Shown here: in pieces, positions 7,874 to 16,138 of the stretch
Numbering within the stretch: the stretch's first letter is position 1
How the letters are laid out: every line of letters starts with the position of its first letter
NCBI GenBank assembly: GCA_017563185.1
Contig: JAFXIL010000123.1
Coordinates: 1-61,508, forward strand
From: Kiritimatiellia bacterium
Lineage (GTDB): Bacteria; Verrucomicrobiota; Kiritimatiellia; RFP12; UBA1067
Direction: 5' to 3'
DNA length: 61,508 bases
The notes under the pieces: generated by a model
What the model saw: only the letters and a program-made list of their open reading frames with translations
Databases searched by the model: none
Told to the model about the DNA's origin: nothing
Made by a program: the position numbers and the translations under genes

Positions 7874-8138
7874 GACACACGACGACGAGATGCATTCGCT
7901 CGATCCATGCGACAGCTCCAACGAGAACGGCGCAGACGAGAACGAACCGGTGGAGCATGTTGCCGCAGACCGCGAAGCGCGCAGCGCGTTCTTCTTCTGA
8001 AGGCGGTCCGGCGAAATATATGTGACGCGATCGTCCCATGCCTCGGCGTCCATATATTTGTGGCAACTGCAAGATTTCAACATTAAAGTCACCGCAGAAT
8101 ACTAGCCACGAACCACGGCCCACTGGCTGCAGACCACG
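7874..8138. other. Intergenic region at the end of the RHS island
   Basis: No convincing gene. A minus-strand frame (7809-8123, 104 residues) contains one hydrophobic stretch but shows no ribosome site and no family resemblance. The convergent end of ung follows. Confidence 0.4.
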
Positions 8139-8816
8139 CTACCACTTCACGGGCGAGATGCCGTGGGCTACGAGATATTCATTGGCCATGCGAAAGTGGT
8201 TGCATCCGAAGAAGCCGCGCGCCGCCGAAAGCGGCGATGGGTGCGGCGACTCGAGAACGCAATGGCGCGTACGGTCGATCACGGCGCCCTTCTGCTGCGC
8301 GTAGGAGCCCCAGAGAAGGAACACTAGATTCGAGCGCCTGGCGGCAAGTGCCGCCACCGCCGCGTCGGTGAACCTCTCCCACCCGCGCCGCTGATGGCTT
8401 CCGGCGCGTCCCGCCTCGACGGTGAGAGTGGCGTTCAGCAGCAGCACGCCCTGGTCGGCCCAGGAAAGAAGATCGGGAATGCGAAGCGGCGCACCAAGCG
8501 CAGCCTCCTCTGGATACTCCGCGGCGAGCTCCTTCGCGATGTTGTAGAGCGAAGGAGGCGTGCGCACGCCCGGCGGCACGTAGAAGGCGAGCCCCTGCGC
8601 CTGGCCGGGCTCGTGATACGGATCCTGGCCAAGCACCACCACGCGCACCTTGTCGATCGGCGTGCGGTTGAACGCCTCGAAGATGAGGCGGCCGGGCGGA
8701 TAGACAGTTCCGCGCGCATACGCCGCGCGCACGAAGCGCACGAGCTCGGCGAAGTAAGGGCTGTCGAACTCGCCCTGCAGCGCCTCGCGCCACGAAGGCT
8801 CTATCTTCACTTCCAT
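8139..8816 (-). CDS. ung: Uracil-DNA glycosylase (family 1)
   Basis: 225 residues, the usual length for Ung. It removes uracil from DNA as the first step of base-excision repair in the cytoplasm. The catalytic water-activating motif GQDPYH is at residues 63-68 with the catalytic Asp. The DNA-intercalation motif HPSPLSA is at 192-198, and LLLNATLTV, the uracil-binding strand, is near 125. I chose the start at 8816 because GAGGG lies just upstream; an in-frame ATG at 8840 would overlap the preceding gene. It lies 8 bp downstream of the Gfo/Idh gene, so the two may be co-transcribed. Confidence 0.95.
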   Translation of the reverse strand: MEVKIEPSWREALQGEFDSPYFAELVRFVRAAYARGTVYPPGRLIFEAFNRTPIDKVRVVVLGQDPYHEPGQAQGLAFYVPPGVRTPPSLYNIAKELAAEYPEEAALGAPLRIPDLLSWADQGVLLLNATLTVEAGRAGSHQRRGWERFTDAAVAALAARRSNLVFLLWGSYAQQKGAVIDRTRHCVLESPHPSPLSAARGFFGCNHFRMANEYLVAHGISPVKW

Positions 8817-8824
8817 GACTGCCC

Positions 8825-9979
8825 TCACAGACGAGTCCACACGCCGCCCGCCTTGGACGAGGCGACCACCGCGTCTATGAACCTTAGCCCGCGCACGCCG
8901 TCGCGCGCGTTCGGGAAGTCGAGCATCGATGGGGTGGGACGCTTACCTGCGTCCACCGCGCGTATCGCGTCGCAGAAGTTGAGGTAGTGGTTGGCGAAGC
9001 CCTCGATGTAGCCTTCGGGATGGCCGGCCGGCGGACGCGATGCGCGCATCGACGCCTCGCTCACCTCCGCCACGTACGGATTCGCCCGCTTCCACGTCTG
9101 CTCCGGCTCGCGCTGCGCCCGCAGTCGCAGCACATTGGGATCCTCCTGCATCCACACGAGCCCCTTCTTGTCGCCATACACCCTAAGCCGCAGGCCGTTC
9201 TCCTCGCCCGTCGCGATCTTCGACGCCGTCAATACGCCCTTCGCGCCGCCGGAGAGGCGCAGCAGCACGTTGCCGTCGTCGTCCAGACCCTTCGGCGCTA
9301 CGAAGGACGACAGGTCGGCCAGCACCTGCCTTATCTCAAGCCCCGTCACGAACTCCACGAGATTCGCGGCATGTATTCCGATGTCGCCCATGCAGCAGCT
9401 CTTGCCGGAGCACTTCGGATCCATCTTCCACTTGTTGCGCTTGTCGAGCGGCACCGAGAAGTCCATCTTGCGGAACGACCCCTGACAGTACTCGACAGTC
9501 ACCTTGCAGATCTTTCCAAGGTCCCCTCTCTTCACCAGGTCGCGCGCAAGCTTCACCATCGGATATCCGGTGTATGTGTGCATCAGTCCGAACACGCGCT
9601 TTGTGCGCTTCACGAGATCGGCTATCTCGTTCGCCTCCTCAACAGTCAGCGTCATGGGCTTCTCGCACATCACGTGGAACCCGGCCTCAAGAGATGCCTT
9701 GGCGATGGGGTAGTGGAGGTGATTGGGAGTGCAGACGGCGATGAAGTCGGCACGGTCGGCGAGCGCCGCCTCGCCCGCCACGAGAGCCTGCCATGTGGGG
9801 TAGGTGCGGTCTGGCGTGACGCCAATGCGCTCGGCGATCTCGGCGTTCTGCGAAGGGTCGCGGTTGAACATTCCCGCCACCACCTCAACGCCGCCGTCCA
9901 TTCTCACGGCCTCGCGGTGAATCTTGCCGATGAAGGCACCAACGCCACCACCGATCATTGCCATCTTTAACTTTTTCAT
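8825..9979 (-). CDS. Gfo/Idh/MocA family oxidoreductase
   Basis: 384 residues. The N-terminal Rossmann fold has GGGVGAFIGKIH at 10-21 for NAD(P) binding. CEKPMT at 105-110 contains the conserved EKP lysine of the family. The C-terminal alpha/beta domain follows, with GDIGIHAANLVEF near 200. Members oxidise or epimerise sugars, inositols and related polyols; the substrate cannot be told from sequence. There is no signal peptide, so it is cytoplasmic. It is transcribed toward ung. Confidence 0.9.
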   Translation of the reverse strand: MKKLKMAMIGGGVGAFIGKIHREAVRMDGGVEVVAGMFNRDPSQNAEIAERIGVTPDRTYPTWQALVAGEAALADRADFIAVCTPNHLHYPIAKASLEAGFHVMCEKPMTLTVEEANEIADLVKRTKRVFGLMHTYTGYPMVKLARDLVKRGDLGKICKVTVEYCQGSFRKMDFSVPLDKRNKWKMDPKCSGKSCCMGDIGIHAANLVEFVTGLEIRQVLADLSSFVAPKGLDDDGNVLLRLSGGAKGVLTASKIATGEENGLRLRVYGDKKGLVWMQEDPNVLRLRAQREPEQTWKRANPYVAEVSEASMRASRPPAGHPEGYIEGFANHYLNFCDAIRAVDAGKRPTPSMLDFPNARDGVRGLRFIDAVVASSKAGGVWTRL

Positions 9980-10038
9980 TGGATCCTCACGACAACAGGT
10001 AATAGGTAAAAGTGAATAGTGAATAGTTTTTTAGATTC

Positions 10039-10716
10039 TCAAACTCTCAACAGCTCGCTCAGGCGGTCCATAAGCCCGCACGCGAACGATTCGGGCGAAA
10101 GGGCTGCGGCCTCAGGCACGCCCATTCTGCCCGCGCAGTCACGGAACATCCGCGTAAGCACATATCGCGGCTCGAGGGCCACCACTCTTATTCCCTTCGG
10201 CGAGAGCTCGGCATCAAGCGCGCGAGCCGCCGCCGAAAGCGCGCCTTTCGCAGCGCAGTACGCCGTGCCGCCCGGCCAGCCTTCGCCTGCTGAGACGGAC
10301 GACACCGCCACCGCCGCCGCGCGCCGCGTGTGCGCGCCCTGCGCGGCGAACGCCTTCATCATCATCACGAAGCCAGTGCAGCCAACGCGAATCGTCTCCT
10401 CGAAGAACGAGCCCCCTAGCAGCGCGAGCGGCTTCACCGGACAAGTCCCCACGGCGTACACCACCGCGTTTAACGGACCCTCCGCCGTGAAGATGCGCAT
10501 CAGGTCAAGCTCCAGCGAATCCGCGTTCGCAAAATCGACCACAGCAGTCTTGTGAAGTTCAGGCTGCGGCAGGGCGGCTCTCACCGCCTCCACCGCAGCC
10601 CAGTCGCGTGCAACAAGCACGCATTCATATCCACGACGCGCGGCCTCGGCGGCCACGGCGCGGCCGATGCCGCCCGTGGCCCCTGCGATAAGAATCTTCT
10701 CGCCGCGCGCCGTCAC
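10039..10716 (-). CDS. Short-chain dehydrogenase/reductase
   Basis: 225 residues, a classical SDR. The cofactor motif GATGGIGR is at 12-19, AVVYAVG stands in place of NNAG near 84-90, Ser139/140 are the catalytic serine candidates, and Tyr153 and Lys157 form YxxxK. The substrate is unknown. It follows the 614-residue secreted protein by only 12 bp and may share its transcript. It ends about 60 bp before the Gfo/Idh gene. Confidence 0.9.
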   Translation of the reverse strand: MTARGEKILIAGATGGIGRAVAAEAARRGYECVLVARDWAAVEAVRAALPQPELHKTAVVDFANADSLELDLMRIFTAEGPLNAVVYAVGTCPVKPLALLGGSFFEETIRVGCTGFVMMMKAFAAQGAHTRRAAAVAVSSVSAGEGWPGGTAYCAAKGALSAAARALDAELSPKGIRVVALEPRYVLTRMFRDCAGRMGVPEAAALSPESFACGLMDRLSELLRV

Positions 10717-10728
10717 CGCAGAGCGGCC

Positions 10729-12573
10729 TCACTCGTCATCGTCGTCGTCATCGCCGGCGCTGCCAAGAGCAGTAACCACCGCGCCGAACGTCTTGATCTC
10801 GTCGGCCGTGAGGCGCATGGCGAACTTCAGCGCGCCGTCCTTGCGCACCCACGTGGCGCCCGCGAACGCTCCGCCAGGAGCAGCCGGAGGAAGCGCGGCC
10901 AGGATGGCGTTGTACTGCTGCCTCTCCTCGGGCGACGTGAACTTCAGGTAGATGGGCATGCCGACGTCACGCACGAGGGCGTAGGGCGTGGTGTAGAAGT
11001 AGCCCAGCACAGCGGCCTTGTCGGCTTCGGGCACTGCGGCGAACAGGCGCTGCGCGCCCTGACCGGCGGGAGCGGGGGCGATGGAAACGCCAGGCGCGGC
11101 GAGCTTCGCACACCCGCTCTTCGGACCGTTCTGGAACGAGAATTCGGTCACCGTGCCGCCGAGCACCTTCGCGATGGCGTCCTTGACCTCTGCGATCTCC
11201 TTGGGATCCGTCTTGCTCTTGCCTTCGGAGCAGGCGTCGCTCTCCTTTGCCGCGAGATCGACGAGACGCGCCCAGTCGAACGCGTACTTGCCGTCGGCGA
11301 GCTTTCTGAGGATGCCGTTCGCCGGCCACTGGCGCTCGAGGATCGCGATTATGCGATCAAGGAACTTGCCAGGAGCGGCAATGACGGCCGGCGGAATCTG
11401 CGAGCATTCGCCCTTCACAAGCACGGCGGGACGCTTCTGCGCGTCGAACGCGAAGGCAGTCGAACCCCAGTCCTGTGGACCCACCTTGACACCGTCCAAG
11501 GACTTGTACAAGTCGATCAGGGCAACCAGCAGATCGTCGAGCGTCTGCTTGTACTTGGCGAGACGTTCATCCTTGTTGTCCTTCAGGAGCGTGCGCAGCG
11601 TGCCGAAGAGGTCGGTGACCATCTTAGTGTAGTCGCCAATCTCCTTGCCCTGCAGCTGAGCGAGCGAGTTCTGCACAATCGTGAGACCCGCGCCGGCGGG
11701 AATCTCGTCGAACGCCTTGCCGGTAATGGCCGCGCCGGCGGGAACGAACAGCGCCGCGCCCTTGCGGAGGCTCGCGCCACCCCAGAGGGCGAGGCCCTTG
11801 TCGTCGAAGCCCAGCGCCACCTTCAGGCTACCGATGGAACGCAGAACATCGAACTGATTCTTGCGAATGGCCTGAATTGAGGCGAGGGTCTTGGCAAGGC
11901 CGGCGTCCATCTCGGCGGACTGCAGCTGCTTCTCCTGAGCGGCCTGGGCCTTGTCGACAATCGTGGCGATCGCGTTGACGCCGCGCCCGTTCACGAAAAC
12001 GCGCGTGAGCGCGGGCTTGGGCGACTTGAGCCAGTCCTTGGCCCTGGCCACGTCGCCGGCGGCGCGCAGCGCGATGGCGGTGCTCTTCGCGAACGCGCAG
12101 TACCTGCCGTCATCGGTGAACCTGGCGTACTTGTAGGTCTTCTTCTTGCCGGAGAGCATGATAACGCCGGATGCGCTCTTCACCGCGCCGGTGTTGACGG
12201 CCATGAATGCGCTTTCGCCGCCTGCGACGGGATAGAGCAGAGCGCCGTCGGCGATGTCGTCCAGGTCGTTCTTCCTCCCGGCCGCGAAGTCGAGCGCGGC
12301 CACCTTCGCCGTGTCAAGGTACACAAGCGCGTAGACGGGCTGAGCGCCGTCTATCGGACCATAGTCCTTGGCAAGCGCCTGCTGGGCGGCCGCCATTGCC
12401 ATGACAGGCATCATAGGCTGGTTGAACATCGTGCCGACTGCTGTCGCGGTCTGCGTGATCTCGCTGAAGGGAGCGATATACGCCGCCGCAACGAGATGCT
12501 GTTTTGGGGCGGCCTCTGCGGCCACCAGCCCGGTGGCCACGGCCATCCAGGCTATCATCATCAGTCTCTTCAT
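10729..12573 (-). CDS. Secreted protein of unknown function with acidic tail
   Basis: 614 residues. A signal peptide (MKRLMMIAWMAVATGLVAAEA) is cleaved near residue 20. The mature protein is Ala/Lys-rich and mixed alpha/beta, with no membrane segment and no recognised catalytic motif. It ends in a run of Asp (GDDDDDDE). Such proteins are probably periplasmic; the general look recalls DUF3352-like periplasmic proteins, but I cannot assign it. An AAGGAATTC ribosome site precedes the ATG. Confidence 0.75.
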   Translation of the reverse strand: MKRLMMIAWMAVATGLVAAEAAPKQHLVAAAYIAPFSEITQTATAVGTMFNQPMMPVMAMAAAQQALAKDYGPIDGAQPVYALVYLDTAKVAALDFAAGRKNDLDDIADGALLYPVAGGESAFMAVNTGAVKSASGVIMLSGKKKTYKYARFTDDGRYCAFAKSTAIALRAAGDVARAKDWLKSPKPALTRVFVNGRGVNAIATIVDKAQAAQEKQLQSAEMDAGLAKTLASIQAIRKNQFDVLRSIGSLKVALGFDDKGLALWGGASLRKGAALFVPAGAAITGKAFDEIPAGAGLTIVQNSLAQLQGKEIGDYTKMVTDLFGTLRTLLKDNKDERLAKYKQTLDDLLVALIDLYKSLDGVKVGPQDWGSTAFAFDAQKRPAVLVKGECSQIPPAVIAAPGKFLDRIIAILERQWPANGILRKLADGKYAFDWARLVDLAAKESDACSEGKSKTDPKEIAEVKDAIAKVLGGTVTEFSFQNGPKSGCAKLAAPGVSIAPAPAGQGAQRLFAAVPEADKAAVLGYFYTTPYALVRDVGMPIYLKFTSPEERQQYNAILAALPPAAPGGAFAGATWVRKDGALKFAMRLTADEIKTFGAVVTALGSAGDDDDDDE

Positions 12574-12707
12574 CTTGAATTCCTTTTTGTTTGTTGTTTT
12601 TGGGGTAAAACTCTTTGCTTTCCGTAGTGGCCTCCCGTCAGGGAGGATGCTGTAAAGAATATCAAACCTGCGTTAAGCGTCTGTTAAAGAACTTCAGAAG
12701 GCTGCTC

Positions 12708-14291
12708 CTACTTTGCGTACTCCACGCACCTCAGCTCGCGCACAACCGTCACACGGATCATGCCGGGGAACTTCAGCTGCGCGGAGATGTCGCGGCATAT
12801 CTCGCCGGCGAGCTCCGCGGCGGCCTTGTCGCCAACCGCGTCGGGATCCACCATCACCCGCAGATCGCGTCCGGCCTGGACGGCGAATGCGTTGGCCACG
12901 CCAGGATGCGACTTCGCGATCTTCTCGAGATTCTCTAGGCGCTGGATGTAGTCGGCGGCCTTTTCCTGGCGTGCGCCAGGCCGCGCGCTCGAAATCGCAT
13001 CCGCCGCCGCGCAGATCACGCCGTACACTCCGCCGTCCACGCCCGCTTCGGAATGGTGCGCCGCCACGGCCGCGCAGACTCGTGCGTCTTCGCCGTGCGC
13101 CGCGAGGAACTCTGCGCCAAGAGCGGCGTGTGCGCCCTTCTTCTCCGCGGTGATGGCCTTGCCGATGTCGTGCAGGAACCCAACGCGCCGCGCAAGCGAG
13201 CCATCGAGCTTCATCTCCGCCGCGATGGTGCCAGAGAGAATCGCCACCTCCACCGAATGGCGCAGCACGTTCTGCGAGAACGACGTGCGGAAGCGCAGTT
13301 CGCCCATGAGGCGCAGCACCTCCGCAGGAAGGCCCGACACGCCCGCCTCCGCCGCGGCCTCCGCGCCGCATTCCTCGTTTTCCTTCTCCACGTTCTCACG
13401 TGCGGTCTCAACTGCGTGCTCGATGGAGGCGGGATGTATGCGCCCGTCGGCCACGAGCGCCTCGAGCGCGCGGCGCGCCACTTCGCGCCTGTGGGGGTCG
13501 AACGCGGAAAGCACCACCGCGTCGGGCGCGTCGTCCAGAAGCAGCGTCACGCCCGTCGCCGATTCGAACGCACGCACGTTGCGCCCGTCCCTGCCCACGA
13601 TGCGCCCCTTCATCTCGGCGCTCGGCATCAGCACCGCGGTTGTCGAAAGCTCGTTCACGTGGGCCACCGCGCAGCGCTGCACCGCCTCCGCCACGATCTT
13701 CGCGGCTATCGCCTCGCCCTGCTCGCGCGCGGCCTCCTGGATGCGGCGGCTGAGAATCGCCGCGTCGGCGCGCAGCTCCGCATTGGCGCGTGAGAGAATC
13801 TCGCGCCTCGCCTCGGCGTGCGTCATGCGCGAGAGCTCCTGCAGGCGGCGATCCGCGGCGATGTTCTTCTCCTCCGCCTCGCGGAGGCCCTTCGCGGCCT
13901 CGGCGCTCTTTGCGGCGGCCGCGGTCTCGCGCTCGTCGAGCGTAGCGGCCTTGCGGTCGAGATTCGCCTCGCGCTGCGTCTGGCGGTCTTCGATCGCCTG
14001 CAGCTCGGCGCGGCGCTTCTTTGTGGAGGCCTCGAACTCCTCGCGCACCTTCACCACCGTCGCGCGCGCCGCGATGTCGGCCTCCTTCAGGCGGGCCTTG
14101 ATCTCGGCCTCGGCCTCTTCGTCGCGAAGGCGCATCTTCTTCTCTATCGACTCCGCCTGCCAGCGGCCCACGAGACCGCGCAGAGCGTAGCCCAGCAGCA
14201 GGCCAAGGAGCAGCAGCACCGCGATGATGAGAATCGCGACGCCGTCAGAAAGGCCGTCCCACGTACTGCTGGATAGAGCGAAGAAGAGCAT
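12708..14291 (-). CDS. rny: Ribonuclease Y
   Basis: 527 residues, the usual length. It is a membrane-tethered endoribonuclease that initiates mRNA decay. Domains in order: a membrane anchor at 17-38, a long charged coiled coil at about 45-200, a KH RNA-binding domain with GRIVGRDGRN at 229-238, and an HD domain with LRHSVEVA at 343-350 and LHDIGKA at 373-379 (metal-binding His374-Asp375). The stop of the upstream GHKL ATPase gene is 6 bp before this start, so they are co-transcribed. Confidence 0.95.
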   Translation of the reverse strand: MLFFALSSSTWDGLSDGVAILIIAVLLLLGLLLGYALRGLVGRWQAESIEKKMRLRDEEAEAEIKARLKEADIAARATVVKVREEFEASTKKRRAELQAIEDRQTQREANLDRKAATLDERETAAAAKSAEAAKGLREAEEKNIAADRRLQELSRMTHAEARREILSRANAELRADAAILSRRIQEAAREQGEAIAAKIVAEAVQRCAVAHVNELSTTAVLMPSAEMKGRIVGRDGRNVRAFESATGVTLLLDDAPDAVVLSAFDPHRREVARRALEALVADGRIHPASIEHAVETARENVEKENEECGAEAAAEAGVSGLPAEVLRLMGELRFRTSFSQNVLRHSVEVAILSGTIAAEMKLDGSLARRVGFLHDIGKAITAEKKGAHAALGAEFLAAHGEDARVCAAVAAHHSEAGVDGGVYGVICAAADAISSARPGARQEKAADYIQRLENLEKIAKSHPGVANAFAVQAGRDLRVMVDPDAVGDKAAAELAGEICRDISAQLKFPGMIRVTVVRELRCVEYAK

Positions 14292-14297
14292 GGCAGC

Positions 14298-15458
14298 CTA
14301 CGCTTCGCCTTTCCCCGCCTTGGGCGGCGGAGCTATGGATTTGAGGAGGAGTCCGAAAAGATAGGTGCGCTCGGCCGGCGGAAGCGCGTCGAAACCGTCA
14401 AGATGCGAACGCATCTCGGCCACGCCCTCGTCGAAGCGCGCGCGCGCGGGCGACGCGTCGTCCGCCGCGAAGGGATAGCTCTTCTCGGCGATCCACTTGG
14501 CGAGGCGCTCGGCGGCGGCGGACTCCGCGCGCTGGCGGAAGTGCTCCTTGAGAATGCGCCGCACCGCGTCCAGCCACGATCGCACCTCCGGGTGCAGCTC
14601 GTCCATCACGAGCGCGTTCTCGGCGGCAAGCTCGTCGAAGCGAGCACCAACGAGGTAGGCCGTGTAGCTGAAGGGCAGCCCGCTGCGCACTCCGGACGGC
14701 CTTTCGTGCAGCGTGAAGCCGTCGCGCCCGCAGAAGACGATGCGCCCCTTCCCCGAGAACTTGCGCCGCCACTCGATCACCTCTAGCTTCGCCTCTACGC
14801 CCGAGTCGATGCGCACCATGTACGGAGTCGAGACGCGCTGCACCACGACGGGCGAAACGGGGATTCCGCAGAACCACACCCGCACACCGGGATACGCCTT
14901 GAGATAGAGGGCGAACTTCGAGGCGAGCGTCTGCACCACGTGCTCGGCGTTCGTGAGAACGTCCACCGCCGCGCGCACCCCGGTGACGTACACCTCAGTG
15001 CCGGTGGCTGGGCCGGCGGACGCGTTCTCCAGATGGAACACTCCTGGATTGTCGGCGTCGCCAGATATCGTGTAGGAAAGCAGCTCGCCGCCGGCGTTCA
15101 TCGTGGTGCGCCACTCGACGTGCGAACCAAGCGCGAACGCCTTGAACCGGCCGCGTCCGTGGCGGCCGTGGAGACGGCGGTGCGCGGTTGGCGTGGTGCC
15201 TCCACCCGCCATCTTCCAGCTGCCGCCTAGCGAACCGAACGTCTCCTCAAGGCGCAGAATGTCGATGCCGGTACCATCGTCGGACACGCGCACAGCCTCC
15301 ACGCCGCCAAGAGGGTTCTGCACAACGTCCACCTTGACCTCGCGCGCGTCGGCGTCAAGAGCATTCCACACAAGCTCCTCAACTGCGGAAAGCGGCGAGG
15401 CGCTCGAGAGAGAAGCCACATGGTCGGCACGGGCCTGAACGTAGATGTCTTTTGTCAT
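14298..15458 (-). CDS. GHKL-type ATPase (HSP90/MutL-like ATP-binding domain)
   Basis: 386 residues. The Bergerat ATP-binding fold is clear: N-box EELVWNALDADA at 27-38, DDGTGI at 60-65, and a glycine lid HGRHGRGRFKA near 97-107. The rest looks like a transducer domain followed by a charged helical tail. This layout is found in MutL-like and HSP90-like proteins and in ATPase parts of some defence and stress proteins, where the protein is often longer. No partner enzyme is next to it other than rny, so its role is unknown. Confidence 0.75.
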   Translation of the reverse strand: MTKDIYVQARADHVASLSSASPLSAVEELVWNALDADAREVKVDVVQNPLGGVEAVRVSDDGTGIDILRLEETFGSLGGSWKMAGGGTTPTAHRRLHGRHGRGRFKAFALGSHVEWRTTMNAGGELLSYTISGDADNPGVFHLENASAGPATGTEVYVTGVRAAVDVLTNAEHVVQTLASKFALYLKAYPGVRVWFCGIPVSPVVVQRVSTPYMVRIDSGVEAKLEVIEWRRKFSGKGRIVFCGRDGFTLHERPSGVRSGLPFSYTAYLVGARFDELAAENALVMDELHPEVRSWLDAVRRILKEHFRQRAESAAAERLAKWIAEKSYPFAADDASPARARFDEGVAEMRSHLDGFDALPPAERTYLFGLLLKSIAPPPKAGKGEA

Positions 15459-15497
15459 AAAATCAGAATATACCGCTAGGTTTGAACTATGATTATA

Positions 15498-15887
15498 TCA
15501 AAATACCCTTCCTGCTGACAAATGTGAAAGTGTAAAAGTTTCATGACTAGGTTTCGGGTTTCTGGTTTCTAGTTTCGGGTTTCTGGCTTCTATTGTGCTG
15601 GAAGCATATAATGGGTACTGCGGCACGTTGACGTCGGTAACCACCACGTTGCTCTGGTTGAGCTCGTGCTCGAGGAACTTCATCGGCCTGTCGGAGACCT
15701 TGAACGGTATCTTGCCTTCGGGCCATATCTTGACGTCGCGCGACACATCGTGGCGCCATAGCTTCTCGGTGAGGGCTGCGCGCTTCTCGGGCGTGGAGGC
15801 GTCGGCGCCCCACGGCGCGGGATATGGACGCTGGGCGTTGGCGGCGATGCAAGCGGCGCATGCGCACACAAGGACTTTCGTTTTCAT
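15498..15887 (-). pseudogene. Truncated secreted protein, C-terminus replaced by repeat sequence
   Basis: The first ~95 residues look natural: a signal peptide ending AANA, then a soluble stretch with WGADASTPEKRAALTEKLW and KIPFKVSDRPMKFLEHE. From about residue 100 the frame runs into low-complexity repeat DNA (caisson-like ARNPKLETRNPKP). The start of a secreted enzyme is therefore kept while the body is lost. The original family cannot be named safely; the opening recalls secreted polysaccharide-modifying hydrolases. Confidence 0.5.
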
Positions 15888-16029
15888 GGCATTTACCTTT
15901 CCCTAGCTGTCAATTTAGAGTTCAGAGTTCAGAGTTTAAAGTTTAATGACAAAGGATGGTGGATGTTGAACGCAAAGCGCCTTCCAGACCAGCCCTCTGT
16001 CTCTTGTCTTCTGCCCCCGAAACTCCCCC

Positions 16030-16136
16030 ACCTTCACACCTTCAAACCCTCAAACCTTCAAACCCTCACACCTTCAAACCCTCACACCTTCAAACTTTCA
16101 AACTTTCAAACCTTCGAACCTTCGAACCTTCAACCA
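16030..16136. repeat. Tandem low-complexity repeat of cttcaaaccctca-like units
   Basis: About ten imperfect units of 8-14 bp built from ccttcaaac / cctcaaac / ccttcgaac, with no coding frame of its own. It fills the gap between the end of the TPR membrane gene and the truncated gene. A short related stretch (gtttgaaagtttgag) occurs near 53715. Confidence 0.75.
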
Positions 16137-16138
16137 TC

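Noticed and set aside
7809-8123. 104-residue minus-strand membrane protein
   Set aside because: One hydrophobic stretch only, no ribosome site, and it overlaps the end of the RHS island.
16030-16136. CRISPR array
   Set aside because: Units are short, imperfect and adjacent with no spacers; no cas genes are present.
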